Source: Uranotaenia lowii
Lineage: Eukaryota > Arthropoda > Insecta > Diptera > Culicidae
Direction: 5' to 3'
Assembly: GCF_029784155.1 (NCBI RefSeq)
Contig: NC_073691.1
Location: forward strand, 128,588,714-128,652,713
DNA length: 64,000 nt
The notes below the pieces were generated by a model that was not told the DNA's origin, made no database searches, and saw nothing but the letters and a program-made list of their open reading frames with translations. How positions within the stretch are numbered: position 1 is the first letter of the stretch; each line of letters opens with the position of its first letter. The translations under genes were made by a program, and so were the position numbers. This document shows positions 28,063-38,305 of the stretch, piece by piece.

Positions 28063-28611
28063 CGGGTAAGACGGACACCCTAAGGTAGAATCGCAATAGA
28101 AAATCAAATATTGCTTTTTTCATCGCAGTTTTTGTGCAGATGGGCAGTTTAGGTTGTTTGCTGTCGCATTAACCATTAAAATTTCTTCATCAAGACTGTT
28201 TTTATAGCAATCTAAAACATGCTTGCAAATAACACTTTTTTGAAATGTTCGGGTAAAACGGACACTGCTTAGAAAAGGTACATTTTGTCGGAAAAATTGC
28301 TGTAAAAGTACTTTTGTGAGTTAAGTATTTAAGAACGTTTTTAAACCAAAATGAAACCAACTGGTTTGAATCCGGAAGCGATACAGTGGTGTTTTCGGAA
28401 TTTCGTATTTTATAGGCGCTTTTTTCACCGGGGATTCTGTTTTTCCGGTTTTCATGGCCTGTTTGCGATGCTGAGGGCTTTTCGACCGACAATTGTTCAT
28501 GCCAGGGCCTGTTGAAGATATATGGTGGATCAAATCGATGAAAAATTTGAAAAACCTGGAGCAACTGAAGTATTTATTTTACCCGACCTTTAGGTGTCCT
28601 TCATACCCGTC
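28063..28611. mobile_element. TIR element, ends CGGGTAAGACGGACAC
   Basis: The left end CGGGTAAGACGGACACCCTA and the reversed right end CGGGTATGAAGGACACCTA pair imperfectly. An internal copy CGGGTAAAACGGACAC lies at about 28251. The left end is duplicated in tandem (GTCGGGTAAGTCGGGTAAG). No transposase is seen. Confidence 0.5.
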
Positions 28612-29284
28612 TTAGCAACTTTTTTTTTGAACGTCTGTTTCTCAAGACCTTCAACCAAATTTCGCTAATTTTCCTCCAGATGGTTAAAAAGAAGCCTAAT
28701 AAACACTCAAACTTTGAAAACGCTTACATTTTTGAAAATGTTGTGAGTTTTGAACTATTATCTGGGGAGAGAAAATGACATCAAAGAACGGATCAACAAC
28801 ATTCGCTCGTATCAAAGATTCGAGTGGATTCAAATTCCGGAATGCTCTGAGACCAAAGATACTTTGGTTGAATTTTCATATTCTCCTCCAGCCAGGTTAG
28901 AATGAAAATAAAAATATAAATTTCGTCACAAAACAAAACCTTTGGGAAAAATTTCACCGAAGCAAACAAATATCCAAACTTTTCAAAACTCATAATTCGT
29001 ATTTTAGGACTCAAAAATATCTACTGTTAGCAACTTGTTGAATGAACGCAACTTTTCTAATAACATAACTCAAATCAGCCTAATCGAACAAAACGTGTTA
29101 ATGATAAAAATAATCTATAAATAGTATCTATTAAATACACGTATCAATAACTGGATGATAGGAAGCTTCTAAAATTTCAGAACAACGAGCAGTAGATGCC
29201 TTGCACCTTCAACATGGGGAGATGGCAAACCGCCTCAAAATTGCAAATTCATCCGTTAAATTTTGCAAGCGTTAATTTGTGGAA
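28612..29284. other. AT-rich stretch, nothing recognised
   Basis: No gene, RNA or repeat is supported. Confidence 0.35.
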
Positions 29285-29341
29285 CCATTGTTGCTAAGTG
29301 GCAACCTGGGAGCGAGCGCGGTTCCTGGTTCCGGTGACACT

Positions 29342-29410
29342 CTACGGCTACTCCATCGGGGAATCGAACCCGGCACCCGGATCGATTAACCGTGTTAGCC
29401 CACATTTGCC
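29342..29410 (-). repeat. tRNA-like fragment, possible SINE head
   Basis: The minus strand has a good B box (GGGTTCGATTCCCC) but a poor A box upstream, so it is not called as a tRNA gene. A degenerate SINE or tRNA relic is possible. Confidence 0.3.
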
Positions 29411-29429
29411 TCCCTCGTCGCAACTAAAT

Positions 29430-30717
29430 TATGGATAAGATAAGTTCATCTCGTTGGAAGAGTGCCGCTTCAAACGAAATATGTTTGGTAGGCCTATCTC
29501 TAAAAAGGCTTTTCCACCCCGCGACTACAATTAGGCTCCGAATCTTGACAGGTTTTAAAAAGGATCAAGTGGTGGTGACAAACCGGATGGATGGCGCGAG
29601 AGAGGCGGAGGTAATCCAATAAATTGGTTGGTGTAATTAAAACAGCATAACCCACGAGGAGGAAGGCGGCTCCATTTGCCCCGGCTTTTGACGAAATGTA
29701 GGGCATCATTTTGCTTACCGGGGGCCGGATAGGTATCACAACACATCACCGTGCCCTGCCCTGCCTGGACTCCTCGGGTTGTTGTGGAACATAGCGCGGT
29801 GTGGTTATGCTTCTTCCCTGCAGGTGCCTACACACCACCTGTATACATATCTATACACTGTACCCGGGTTTTGGTATGGTTCATTCCAGCCCAGGTTCTG
29901 ATGTGAGTGGGTTCTTCTGTTTTTGTTTCGCTTTTCTGACGTGTATTACATCCTGTGGCGTAACACCTGCCGGCGCTGGGCGTTTGTTGATGACTTCTGT
30001 TGCCCCCTCACGTTGATGGTAGGTATTTCTCTGTTCTAATCTGCTTGCGCCCCCTCCTCCCTACTTCACTTGGGTTCTCCTACCCCAGATCCCATCCAGG
30101 TAGGTGTTCCGATGCTCAAAGTTTCTTTATATTTAGTAGGTTCAGGTTGCCAACTAACTAGTAGCGAGCGACGATGATAAGCTACTAGTAACCTACTCAC
30201 CTCATAGCAGCTAATTGACGGAAAAATGCTACGTTCTCGTTACAGCTTGGAAAGTTTTTCATTTGGAAAGTGAAAAGCACTTAGGCTGAAACAATCTTTA
30301 AATAGCAACGACTTTTGGCCAGCAAACGTCTTAGAAACGTAGGAAGAAATTTGGAAATTACTAATGAAAAAAAAACAAGCCTAAACGTCTAAAATACAAT
30401 ATCCAAAATTTGTACAGTAGTTTTTCTATTTTATAACAAGCCTTTTTTATCATTACTCGCCAATTTTATGCCCGATTTCATTACGGTTATGTTTCGATTT
30501 TATCACGCTTTTCTTAAAAAAAAGTTGATCAGCTTGAAAGATCCTCTAGCGTATTGAAATGTATTCAAAGGTATAAAGGGTGTTTGTGAATGTTTTTTTT
30601 ATAGTTCTTTAGTTCATTGATTATTCAAAAATAGATGATTAGGTTTTTCCAGATCTGGCTCACTTGTGTCTGAAATGATCAATCGAATATGAAATTCGTT
30701 TGAATCTATTGACAGCT
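29430..30717. other. GC-richer stretch without recognised gene
   Basis: From 29430 to about 30130 the DNA is clearly richer in G and C than its surroundings and transposon-free. Frames on both strands overlap and have no domain. It may contain an intronic regulatory element. Confidence 0.35.
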
Positions 30718-30840
30718 TAAACGGTGATGCGGTCAAAATTTGGTCAATATCAACTTGACGTATTTCTTTCAATTTTGCATTTAAAAAATCTGAACACCCC
30801 CATTTTGAAGGTGTGTGTGTGTGTAAAATGTTGCTCCTAC

Positions 30841-32114
30841 ACTGAAAATCGAAAATACCCAAACTTGAGAACTGCCACCCGCCAAACCTAAGTTCAAGAT
30901 TGACAACTTAAGTTTGTGAAAAAATCACAGCTTGCCAATGAGCCAAACTTGTCCTTCGGGCGAAGAACTGTTTTTTTGGGGAGTTTTTGTTGTAAGCGCA
31001 TCTCATTCTGTTACCTCCATCGTGGCAGATTTAGGTTTGGGGGGTAAGTTCAAAGCGAAGAACTCAGCACCAACATGAGAAAAGGGTCTATGTTCATTTA
31101 TGACGTTTCGAGAAAAACGCGTTTGAAATATTTGCAATTTTTTTTTAAATCGCTAATTAAAATTCACGAGGAATCTCCCAAGTCTTCGTGGTAAAAACGG
31201 TGCGTTGGATCATTCTAAATAAGTTTTTATCGATCCGACGGTTTTATCATGTAAAAATAGCTCGCAAATGTTTATAGACCCTAGCTGGAGTATGAAATTC
31301 GTCTGAATGTTTTATACACCCTTCGCTTTGTACTGTATGTCTCATATGTGTGAGTGAGATGGAGATAAAATTTCCCCTATTTTTTGACAAAGGCTTAGGG
31401 TTCTCGCAATGGGAGTGAGTGAATAGCTTTCCGCTTTCTTCCCCTTTTAATGTTCTGCATCTAGACCGTTTGCTTTGTTGTGGAGTAAAGGGTGTATAAA
31501 ACAATCTGTGTGAGGATAATGTCATTTTATGGCTCTAAATTTTATAGATCCTTTACTCAAACTGCTATATAAATCTTGCGAAAACTGAAAAACTAAAAAC
31601 GGTTTTTGTGTTAAGTAGAGCTTATATTGGGCTATTTGAATCCACTGAAAACCGGTTTTGTTTACTTTGTCTTTTATACCCTTTTCACATGTTGCTGCTG
31701 AACTGTTTTTTTTTGGGGGATAACTTTTATTCCCGCTTCATTCGCAGAAAGTCTCAAATATACGATGATGTAGCTGCCTCTCTCAACAACTCTCCGGTGG
31801 TCGAGCGGTTAGCATCCTGAGATGGCAATAGCAAAGACATTGCAAGTATGGGTGTGATTCCTGTACCTGGCGATATTTTTTTTATTCTGATTTCCATTTT
31901 ATTGTGGTATCAGATTTTGGGGGATGAGTTCTCCTTTAAGAGCTTAACTTTGAGCAATGCCACAAAACTGGTCAGTCTCTAAGAGCCTTGGCTCAAAGAC
32001 AAATAAAGATACAAATACAATACAATACAATACAATAGCCAAACCTGTAGGGAGGGAGTTTCATTCGGGTTGGCGGGGAAAGTTATCAAGTTTGGGTATT
32101 TTCGAGGTTCAGTG
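30841..32114. mobile_element. TIR element 4 inserted in the mariner leader
   Basis: Flanked by TA at 30839-30840 and 32115-32116. Left end CACTGAAAATCGAAAATACC and reversed right end CACTGAACCTCGAAAATACC, continuing CAAACTTGA and, with gaps, CCGCCAA. It has the same TA/CACTG ends as elements 2 and 3. An inner inverted pair TTTTATACACCCTT/AAGGGTGTATAAAA (31311; 31489) suggests another small insertion. It holds SINE C. Confidence 0.75.
31789..32037 (+). repeat. SINE C, tRNA-derived, with (AATAC)n tail
   Basis: The head has a Ser/Leu-like A box (TGGTCGAGCGGTTAGC) and a weak B box (GGGTGTGATTCC). The body ends in AGCCTTGGCTC-type sequence, AATAAAG and then (AATAC)n. The repeat tail implies copying by a LINE partner using short tandem tails rather than poly-A. 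Confidence 0.7.
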
Positions 32115-32150
32115 TATTTTGATTTTGGAATTCACTCTTCAGTTGTCAAA

Positions 32151-33146
32151 ATGCCGTCCAAGGAAGAACAGCAGCGTATCCAAATCCGAGCTACTCGCAC
32201 GCAAAGCTGGCAAAATCGCTAAAAGTTGCCAAATCCATTACAAATGTAATTAAAGTGTTTGGGGAACGTTTGTCGACAGCCAGGAAGTCTAGATCAGGAA
32301 GAAATCGAAAACCGGAAGCCGCTGAGAGTGTTGCCGGTAGTTTCAAGCGAAACCCTAACCTCTTTCTCCGAGATGCCGTAAATAAGCTGGGTGTATCGTC
32401 TACAACCGTGCATTGAGCCAAAAAACGAGCCGGACTATCGACTAACAAGAAGGTAGTGACTCCAAATCGGGATGATAAACAAAATACGACGGCCAAAGCG
32501 CGATCCCGGAGGATCCCCCCCCCCCCCCACGACGATGCTGACAAAGTTTGACTGCGTGGTAATGGACGACGAAACCTACGTCAAAGCCGACTACAAGCAG
32601 CTTTCGAGACAGGAGTTTTATACGGCAAAAGAAAGGTGAAAGGTAGCAGATATTTTCAAGCACATGAAACTGTCAAAGTTCGTGAAGAAATATCTGGTTT
32701 GGCAAGCCATCCGTATCTGTGGCTTGAAAAGCAGCATTTTCATAGCTTCCGGGACTGTCAACCAAAAAATTTACGTGGAAGAGTGTTTGAATAAACGTCT
32801 GCTGCCTTTCCTGAAGAAACACGGTTGTTCCGTACTGTTTTGGCCGGATTTGGCATCTTGCCATTACGGTAAAAAGGCCATGGAGTGGTACGCCGCCAAC
32901 AACGTGCAGGTGGTTTCCAAGGACAAGAACCCTCCCAACACGCCAGAGCTCTGCCCAATTGAGAAATACTGGGCTATTGTCAAGCGGAACCTAAAGAAGA
33001 CCAAAAAAACTGCTAAGGATGAGCAGCAGTTCAAGGCAAACTGGCTTTCTGCGGCGAAGAAGGTGGACAAGGTGGCTGTACAAAATCTGATGGCAGAGGT
33101 TAAGCGTAAGGCCCGGCAATGCGGATTTGGAAAAGCGGAAGCCTAA
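32151..33146 (+). pseudogene. DD37E mariner transposase, broken
   Basis: The product is a cut-and-paste DDE transposase of the IS630-Tc1-mariner superfamily. The N-terminus starts MPSKEEQQRIQIRATRT and then shifts frame; a TGA lies near 32414, a poly-C run at about 32514-32528 sits in the reading frame, and another stop lies near 32637. The C-terminal part is open from 32664 to 33146. MDDETYVKADY supplies the first catalytic D, FWPDLASCHY the second, and PIEKYW the glutamate. I count 37 residues between the second D and the E, which defines DD37E. All three acidic residues are kept, but stops and frameshifts make the copy dead. Confidence 0.85.
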
Positions 33147-33548
33147 CTGAATCCTGAATTTTATACTAATTAAACATGAAAAAAAAATTTAATTTGATTT
33201 TTTAAATAAACGATTTCACCGATTTACACGCGTTTTCCCTTGACCAAATTTTGACCGTATCACCCTTTAAGCGCAATGTCCTACCTGTTATATTTCAAGC
33301 TACTATGCTTCATTATCTTGAAGTGACGTCATCTTTGACAGCAGTTACAAAACACTACGAGCAGTGCTGTGTTATCACTAGGGTGAGGTCGCCTATGAAA
33401 ATTATTGGAGGATTTTCCAGGGTGACTAGCGATTTTTCGTTTTTAAATTTCCAAGTTTTCTCGGTTTTCCGGATAAAAATTATGATTTTTTCCGGTTTTA
33501 TTATAATGGTTCTTCTTTTTCTTCTAATTTTACTGGCCGATGCTATTT

Positions 33549-33785
33549 TTAGCACGACTCGGAACTGCCTTTTCGACTAGCTCATATTGTGGTGCAGTTA
33601 CAGAGACTATATGACCAACGTATCCGTTTATACTCCGTAGAGTTTACAATTTCTGTTCCATTGTTACATTTCGTGGTATTTGTGCTCATTTTACGTCCGA
33701 ATACATACAAAAATTCGATCCATGGACCTCTGGCTTATAAGCCAAAGACGTTCGCCATTCGCATCGTAACTGATGATTTGTAAAA
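33549..33785 (-). repeat. SINE A, copy 2, degraded
   Basis: Shares GGAACTGCC, ACAGAGACTATATGACCAAC and TACTCCG with the copy at 8741-9063. The tRNA part (AAAATTCGATCCATGG, TGGCTTATAAGCCA) is recognisable but the A box is damaged. Confidence 0.65.
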
Positions 33786-35490
33786 TCGTGAAGGAAACAC
33801 GACTTAAAATTTAACCTTTTGAACAAACTAAAAACAACAAGCAAGATCATTTTTTTGTTTACACATTAGGAATGTTCAGCAAAGGAACTACTAAGATTAA
33901 AATTTATTTAAAAATATTTTAATTTTTTTATTCTGCGATGCAGGTTTGAAAAATTTTATTGAAAAATTATGCACTACATTATCAGTTTTATTAATTTTGA
34001 CCAGCTTCAATGAAAAAAAAATCAAATTGCATTTCCAAAGTTGTCAAATGATCATGAATTTGAGTCAAAACATGAAGTTAAAAACTATCATCAGGTTAAT
34101 TTTATTTAAAAAAAAAGGTAATAATGTGAAAAATTTAAAAAATATTATCCGTGATAGGGAAACTTTGACGAAGTTTGCTCAAGATTCTGTAAATCTTCAG
34201 ATTTTTCAGCTATTTAGGCAACCACGATGTTCGTCCAAAAATTTAATGCAGCTATGAAGCTAAATGAATCTGAACCATCCTAATCTGCCAGATTGAGCCT
34301 TGTTGTAGTATTCCTTGCACACATGTGTCCCAATCACAGTAAGTGCGCTCAGCGGACACAAATTTCTGGACCACCGCGCTGCCGCGCCGTGATTTAGTCG
34401 AACTTTTTGACCTTCTCTCGCGTTTGTGCGCTCTCCCTGCCCCGGCAATCGTTGTTTGTGTGATTTGCGTTCCAGTACACTTTATCACCTCGAAAATTTC
34501 CCCTCGTGTCAGCTAACTATTCCAAGAGCAACAACCAGCGATGCCTATGCGCTGATAGTCCCGTGGCCGGCCGTAATGGAATCAATTGGAAACAATTGGA
34601 CGCAAAGTGGTCTCCGCCATCATCGGTCCCCGTCGTCGTCGTCATTTTACGCTACTTTATTTTATTTCATTTTATTTTTTCATCACTGCTTGCTGCTCAC
34701 ACAAAATCGAGCGGTAGGAAGTTAGTATGCTTCGCGTTATCAATTCAACTGGGTGGTTCACCAACCTAGAATTTTTGGGGAGGGAAACCGGGAGCCCGGG
34801 AGCCCGGGAGATTTTCAACTGTCGTCCATGGGCAGGAAGCTCACCACACACTGTTACACTTCATTACCATTAAGTTAACCCGTATGTGGTTCATAATGTT
34901 GCTTGACTGATGATGGCAGAGATAATGGAACAGAAAGATCCGAACTTTGAAACACGTAAATGCTCATTTTTTTTTTTAATTTTCGAAGCAAATTTGAATC
35001 GAATTTCTCGAAAAGGAAAGTCATGACTAAATTATTTCAAACGATTTTTGGTAAACGAGATTGCTTCCATATTGTCGTTTTGTTCTTCGTTTTACTATCT
35101 TAACATTAGACCTTCTTCCTTAGCCGACAGTCGTTATCAGCAATGAGTTTGAATGAACCAACACGTTGATTGAGTGGAAACTTTCTGAATGGAAGTCGAC
35201 ATTAATTTATTTTAACGATGGTCTCTGTAAAAGTGAAACATTCAGTTCATCGATATTATAACGGAACCTGATTTTAAAATGTTTTAAGATCCGAAATACA
35301 GAAAAATTTACCCCACTGATATAGGTGAAAAATTGGAAAGTGGAGAATCGCAACAATAGGCTTGTTTTTAACGATTTGTGTGTGTGTAATAGCTTTACCT
35401 TTCATCTGTCAATTGACAAACATCTATCAATCCGGAGGCTGGCTAATGATGAGAATATCTCGAATTTTTTCATGTAATGATTGGTCAAAA
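33786..35490. other. Non-coding stretch, nothing firmly recognised
   Basis: AT-rich to about 34250, then a GC-richer patch to about 34760 and a CCGGGAG repeat at 34790-34810. Frames lack domains. Confidence 0.35.
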
Positions 35491-35866
35491 ATGACTTAAA
35501 TGCATCATAAAGCGATTGCAGTCTAACCTGAAGAAAAAGAAGCTGATCGTCGTTTGTTCAGACAAGAAATTTTTGCAATTGTTCCAGTGTTCAATTCCCT
35601 AACGGATCGGTACATTTACTCCTAAAAGCTGGAAAGGATGTTCGAGAGAATGTAAATCTCAAGTTTACTTCCAAGCATTTCACCGGAGTAATTGTACTTG
35701 GAGCGGTTGCTTCAAATAGATTGAAGATGCCTCCTGTTTTCATAAAAAGGTAGAGTACAAGTTAATACTGAAGTCTACGTGGAAATTTTGAAGAGTCAGG
35801 AGCTTCCGTGGTTTCGGGCAAACTTTTTTTTCACAATTTCTTTATTTGAAACGGCTCATACCTTTA

Positions 35867-36642
35867 CACTGTAAATTTTTGCCTCGATTTCCAGAAAAAA
35901 AAAATGCTGGAAACGTTCAGCAATCCAAATTTTTGTTGGAAATCAGCAATCGGTTTTCGAATTGCTGGATTTTTCAGCATTCGTTTGTGTTCTTGTCATT
36001 TTTGCTGAAAAATCAGCAATAGGTTTTCAAATTGCTGGACTTTCCAGCAATTGATCTAGTTTGCTGGAAAATCAGCAATGGAGTTGTCAATTTGGAGTTT
36101 GTTTTTGCTTCGTACGCTGAAGCAAGGTGAGATTCTATTTTACGATTTTTGGTTAAATTTATATAATTATTTTATTTTCCTCTATATTCTAGCAACCAGA
36201 TAACAAGTCAAGGTGAGTTTTTCTTGGACAGATATATACTCTCTAAAATATTCTAATCAAAGCTATTTTTACAGGTGGCAGATGATCAACACTTTGGCAC
36301 AAAGCTGCCAGCCCCGGTGTTACAGTATATTGAAAAAAAAATCGGTTTCTGGAAATAAATATATCCCTTTATTGAAAAAAGTTAGGAAATAATTGTTTTA
36401 TTGCTTATTATATGCACAGCCAAATCTAAATTTAATTTCGAATTAAAATATAAATCTGATACTAAATACAGCCGGATGTGTTGACAGAAATAGCTGGTTT
36501 CCAGCAATATGGATTGCTGATTTTCCAGCAATTTGAATTGCTGGAAACCAGCATTCAAAATTGCTGTTTTTCCAGCAATTTAAATTGCTGGAAAGTCAGC
36601 GGGACAAAAACCAGCTGGTTTCCAGCAAAAAAAATTGCTGTG
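35867..36642. mobile_element. Foldback TIR element 2, with TTGCTGGAAA palindromes
   Basis: TA at 35865-35866 and 36643-36644 are the duplicated target. The LINE copy at 52305-52923 shows the same 3' UTR region without the element, which fixes both boundaries. Left end CACTGTAAATTTTTGCC, reversed right end CACAGCAATTTTTTTTGCTG. At least ten copies of GCTGGAAA(A/T)(T/C)CAGCA or its reverse lie within 300 bp of the ends. The middle holds two intron-like stretches and a terminal exon-like frame. Confidence 0.8.
36275..36358 (+). pseudogene. Terminal-exon-like frame inside foldback element 2
   Basis: After a good acceptor (CTATTTTTACAG) the frame reads VADDQHFGTKLPAPVLQY then IEKKIGFWK and stops at 36356-36358, overlapping AATAAA (36354-36359). 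Upstream are exon/intron-like junctions: AAGCAAG|GTGAGA near 36125, ATTCTAG|CAACC near 36190 and GTCAAG|GTGAGT near 36210. I do not recognise the protein. Another frame starting ATGATC is also open, so the reading frame is not certain. Confidence 0.4.
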
Positions 36643-36749
36643 TAGGTTATTAGGAGCTAACATCGGTTTTGGTTGTTTACAATGCTTAACTTAACACTTT
36701 GTGAGAGAAGAAAGTAAGATAGAAAGGGAAATATGAAAATGATCAAGAA

Positions 36750-37040
36750 TTATAGACGAAGATCTATAGCTTTCAGAAAAAGATAGTTTTCGAACATGTA
36801 GTCCAAATCTAGCACAGCTAGTACATCTCTCACTGGAACATTAGGTGGTTTTCCTCGGGCCCGAAGGGAGTCTATTAAATTCCTTCTGCCGACAAGGTGG
36901 ACCTCACACGACCAAACAATATGCTCGATGTCATGGTAACCTTGGTCGCAACTACACAAATTGCTGCCAGCAATGTCAAAACGATAGAGTACCGCGTCTA
37001 AGGAATAATGATTGGACATGAGACGGGAAAATATAATTTC
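36750..37040 (-). pseudogene. LINE ORF2 C-terminal fragment
   Basis: About 96 codons ending at a stop at 36750. Residues RLMSNHYSLDAVLYRFDIAG, LCSCDQGYHDIEH and VWSCEVHLVGRRNLID form the Cys-Cys-His-Cys region at the end of reverse-transcriptase/RNase-H proteins. Reverse transcriptase and endonuclease are missing through 5' truncation, so the fragment has no activity. It keeps its natural stop, unlike the copy at 52329-52670. Confidence 0.7.
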
Positions 37041-37093
37041 CGCAAGTATAATCACCCCGTACTGTTTTGGCCAAATTTAGCATCAGTTCACTA

Positions 37094-38263
37094 AAGGGTG
37101 TCTACGATGAAAAAGCCACACTATGAAATTGCTCTAATTTTTTTCACCGTTGGGTAGAATTTAATGACAATTTGGGTGGAGTTAGTTCATAGTGCATTGT
37201 TTACATACTGCAAGTTTTAAAGTCCTGTGATCAAAACTCGCGGAAATGGAGTCGAAAGAACGTGCGTGATAAAATCTTGTGCATTCATCACGAGAACAAG
37301 GATCTCTTGCATCGTTCCATCGCTAAAACGTTGGGAATCGTGAATTCCACGGTGTCGCGAATGATTAAGCGGTTCGTGGAACGATTGACCACCGATCGGA
37401 AGCTCAGGAGTGAAGGAAAAAGTATTCCGTACATCACCAAAAATCACAACCGCGTAGTTGGGGCCTTCAACCGACGATAAGCAGAACAAATCCGCCAAAA
37501 CCCGTGCCAGGAAGTTGTACCTCAACATACTGACGAAAATTGAATGCTGCATCATGGACGACGTAACATATGTGAAGGCCGACTTCTAACAGATCCCCGG
37601 CAACCTGTTTTTCAGGGTCAAGGATAAGTTCAGCGTTTCGGAGCATGTTCGCACACAGAAGATGTCCAAATTTGCGAAGAAATTCCTGGTTTGGCCAGCC
37701 ATCTGCCCGTGCGGTAAGCGGAGTGCACCTTTCGTGACCCAGGTCACGATAAACGGACAGGTGTACATGAAAGAGTGCCTCCAGAAGCGGCTGCTTCCTC
37801 TCCTGAAGGCCCTCAACGTCCCAACAATGTTCTGGCCGGATTTGGCCTCATGCCACTACACCAAGGACGTGCTGAAGTGGTATGCGGACAATAAGCTCAA
37901 TTTCGTGCCGAAAATGTTCAACCCTCCCAACACTCCGAAGCTTCGCCTCATCGAGAACTATTGGGCGATTTTGGAGCAGCACCTTCTTAAGCGACCTAAG
38001 GTAGTGAAGACTGTCGAAGAACTGAGGAAACTATGGGTTTACATGCAAAAACAGTTGATTCACAGGTTGTGCAAAATCTTATGGTCGGGGTTAAGGCCAA
38101 GGTGCGGGAATTTGCGTATAGACTGTAAATAAAATTCGAGTAAAATGTTAAAATGAAGTTTGATAGTTATTTTTGAATCCCTTGAAAATTTGAGGGCAAT
38201 CGGATAAAAATTCGTATTTTGCGAATCAATTTTATGTGTGGAAATTTCATCGTGGACACCCTT
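37094..38263 (+). mobile_element. Second DD37E mariner, inserted in the older mariner
   Basis: TA at 37092-37093 and 38264-38265 bound TIRs AAGGGTGTCTACGATGAAAA (left) and, reversed, AAGGGTGTCCACGATGAAAT. At 1170 bp it is slightly shorter than a full element because of an internal deletion. The insertion falls between VH and YSK of the older transposase. Confidence 0.88.
37247..38132 (+). pseudogene. DD37E mariner transposase, broken, internal deletion
   Basis: The start MESKERA meets a stop after seven codons. The helix-turn-helix part follows (HRSIAKTLGIVNSTVSRMIK). Near 37480 the frame changes and the linker to the catalytic domain is missing. MDDVTYVKADF then gives the first D, followed at once by a stop. 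The frame from 37662 holds FWPDLASCHYTKD (second D) and LRLIENYW (E), with 37 residues between D and E. The family domain order is kept, but several stops and frameshifts abolish function. Confidence 0.85.
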
Positions 38264-38305
38264 TACTCTAAGGTCACGAAGGCTTGGTTAAAGCTCGATT
38301 AATCT

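Larger units (their letters stand above)
30720..33267 (+). mobile_element. DD37E mariner (ITmD37E-type), interrupted
   Basis: TA at 30718-30719 and 33268-33269 bound TIRs AACGGTGATGCGGTCAAAAT on the left and, reversed, AAGGGTGATACGGTCAAAAT on the right. Removing the inserted element at 30841-32114 and its TA copy leaves about 1.27 kb, normal for a mariner. The interruption lies in the 5' untranslated part, before the ATG at 32151. Confidence 0.85.
35825..37041 (-). mobile_element. 5'-truncated LINE (RNase-H-bearing LOA/I-group type), interrupted
   Basis: On the minus strand the ORF end reads RLMSNHYSLDAVLYRFD, then LCSCDQGYHDIEHIVWSCEV, a C-terminal Cys-His motif of LOA/I-group LINEs. It is closely related to the copy at 52305-52923. 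The 3' end (GGTATGAGCCGTTTCAAATA then AAG) lies at about 35831-35864, beyond the foldback element. Flanking GCAAACT (35818) and GCAAGTA (37042) look like a decayed target duplication. Confidence 0.7.
35540..38305 (+). pseudogene. Old mariner (maT/DD37D-like) transposase, split by two insertions
   Basis: Three pieces belong to one transposase. At about 35540-35828 shifting frames give KLIVVCSDKKFFAIVPVFNS (first catalytic D), then LGAVASNRLKMPPVFIK, then VNTEVYVEILKSQELPWFRAN. After the LINE, 37049-37091 continues with HPVLFWPNLASVH. After the second mariner, 38264-38305 continues with YSKVTKAWLKLD. Joined, RAN-Y-NHPVLFWPNLASVH and VHYSKVTKAWLK run on as expected for a mariner catalytic core; the second catalytic D is N here. 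It is the oldest layer of the nest. Confidence 0.65.

Noticed and set aside
29342..29410. Possible tRNA gene on the minus strand
   Set aside because: Only the B box is good; A box and acceptor pairing do not form a cloverleaf.
37049..37091. Separate DD37E fragment (VLFWPNLASVH)
   Set aside because: It joins in register with 35540-35828 and 38264-38305, so it belongs to the older split mariner.
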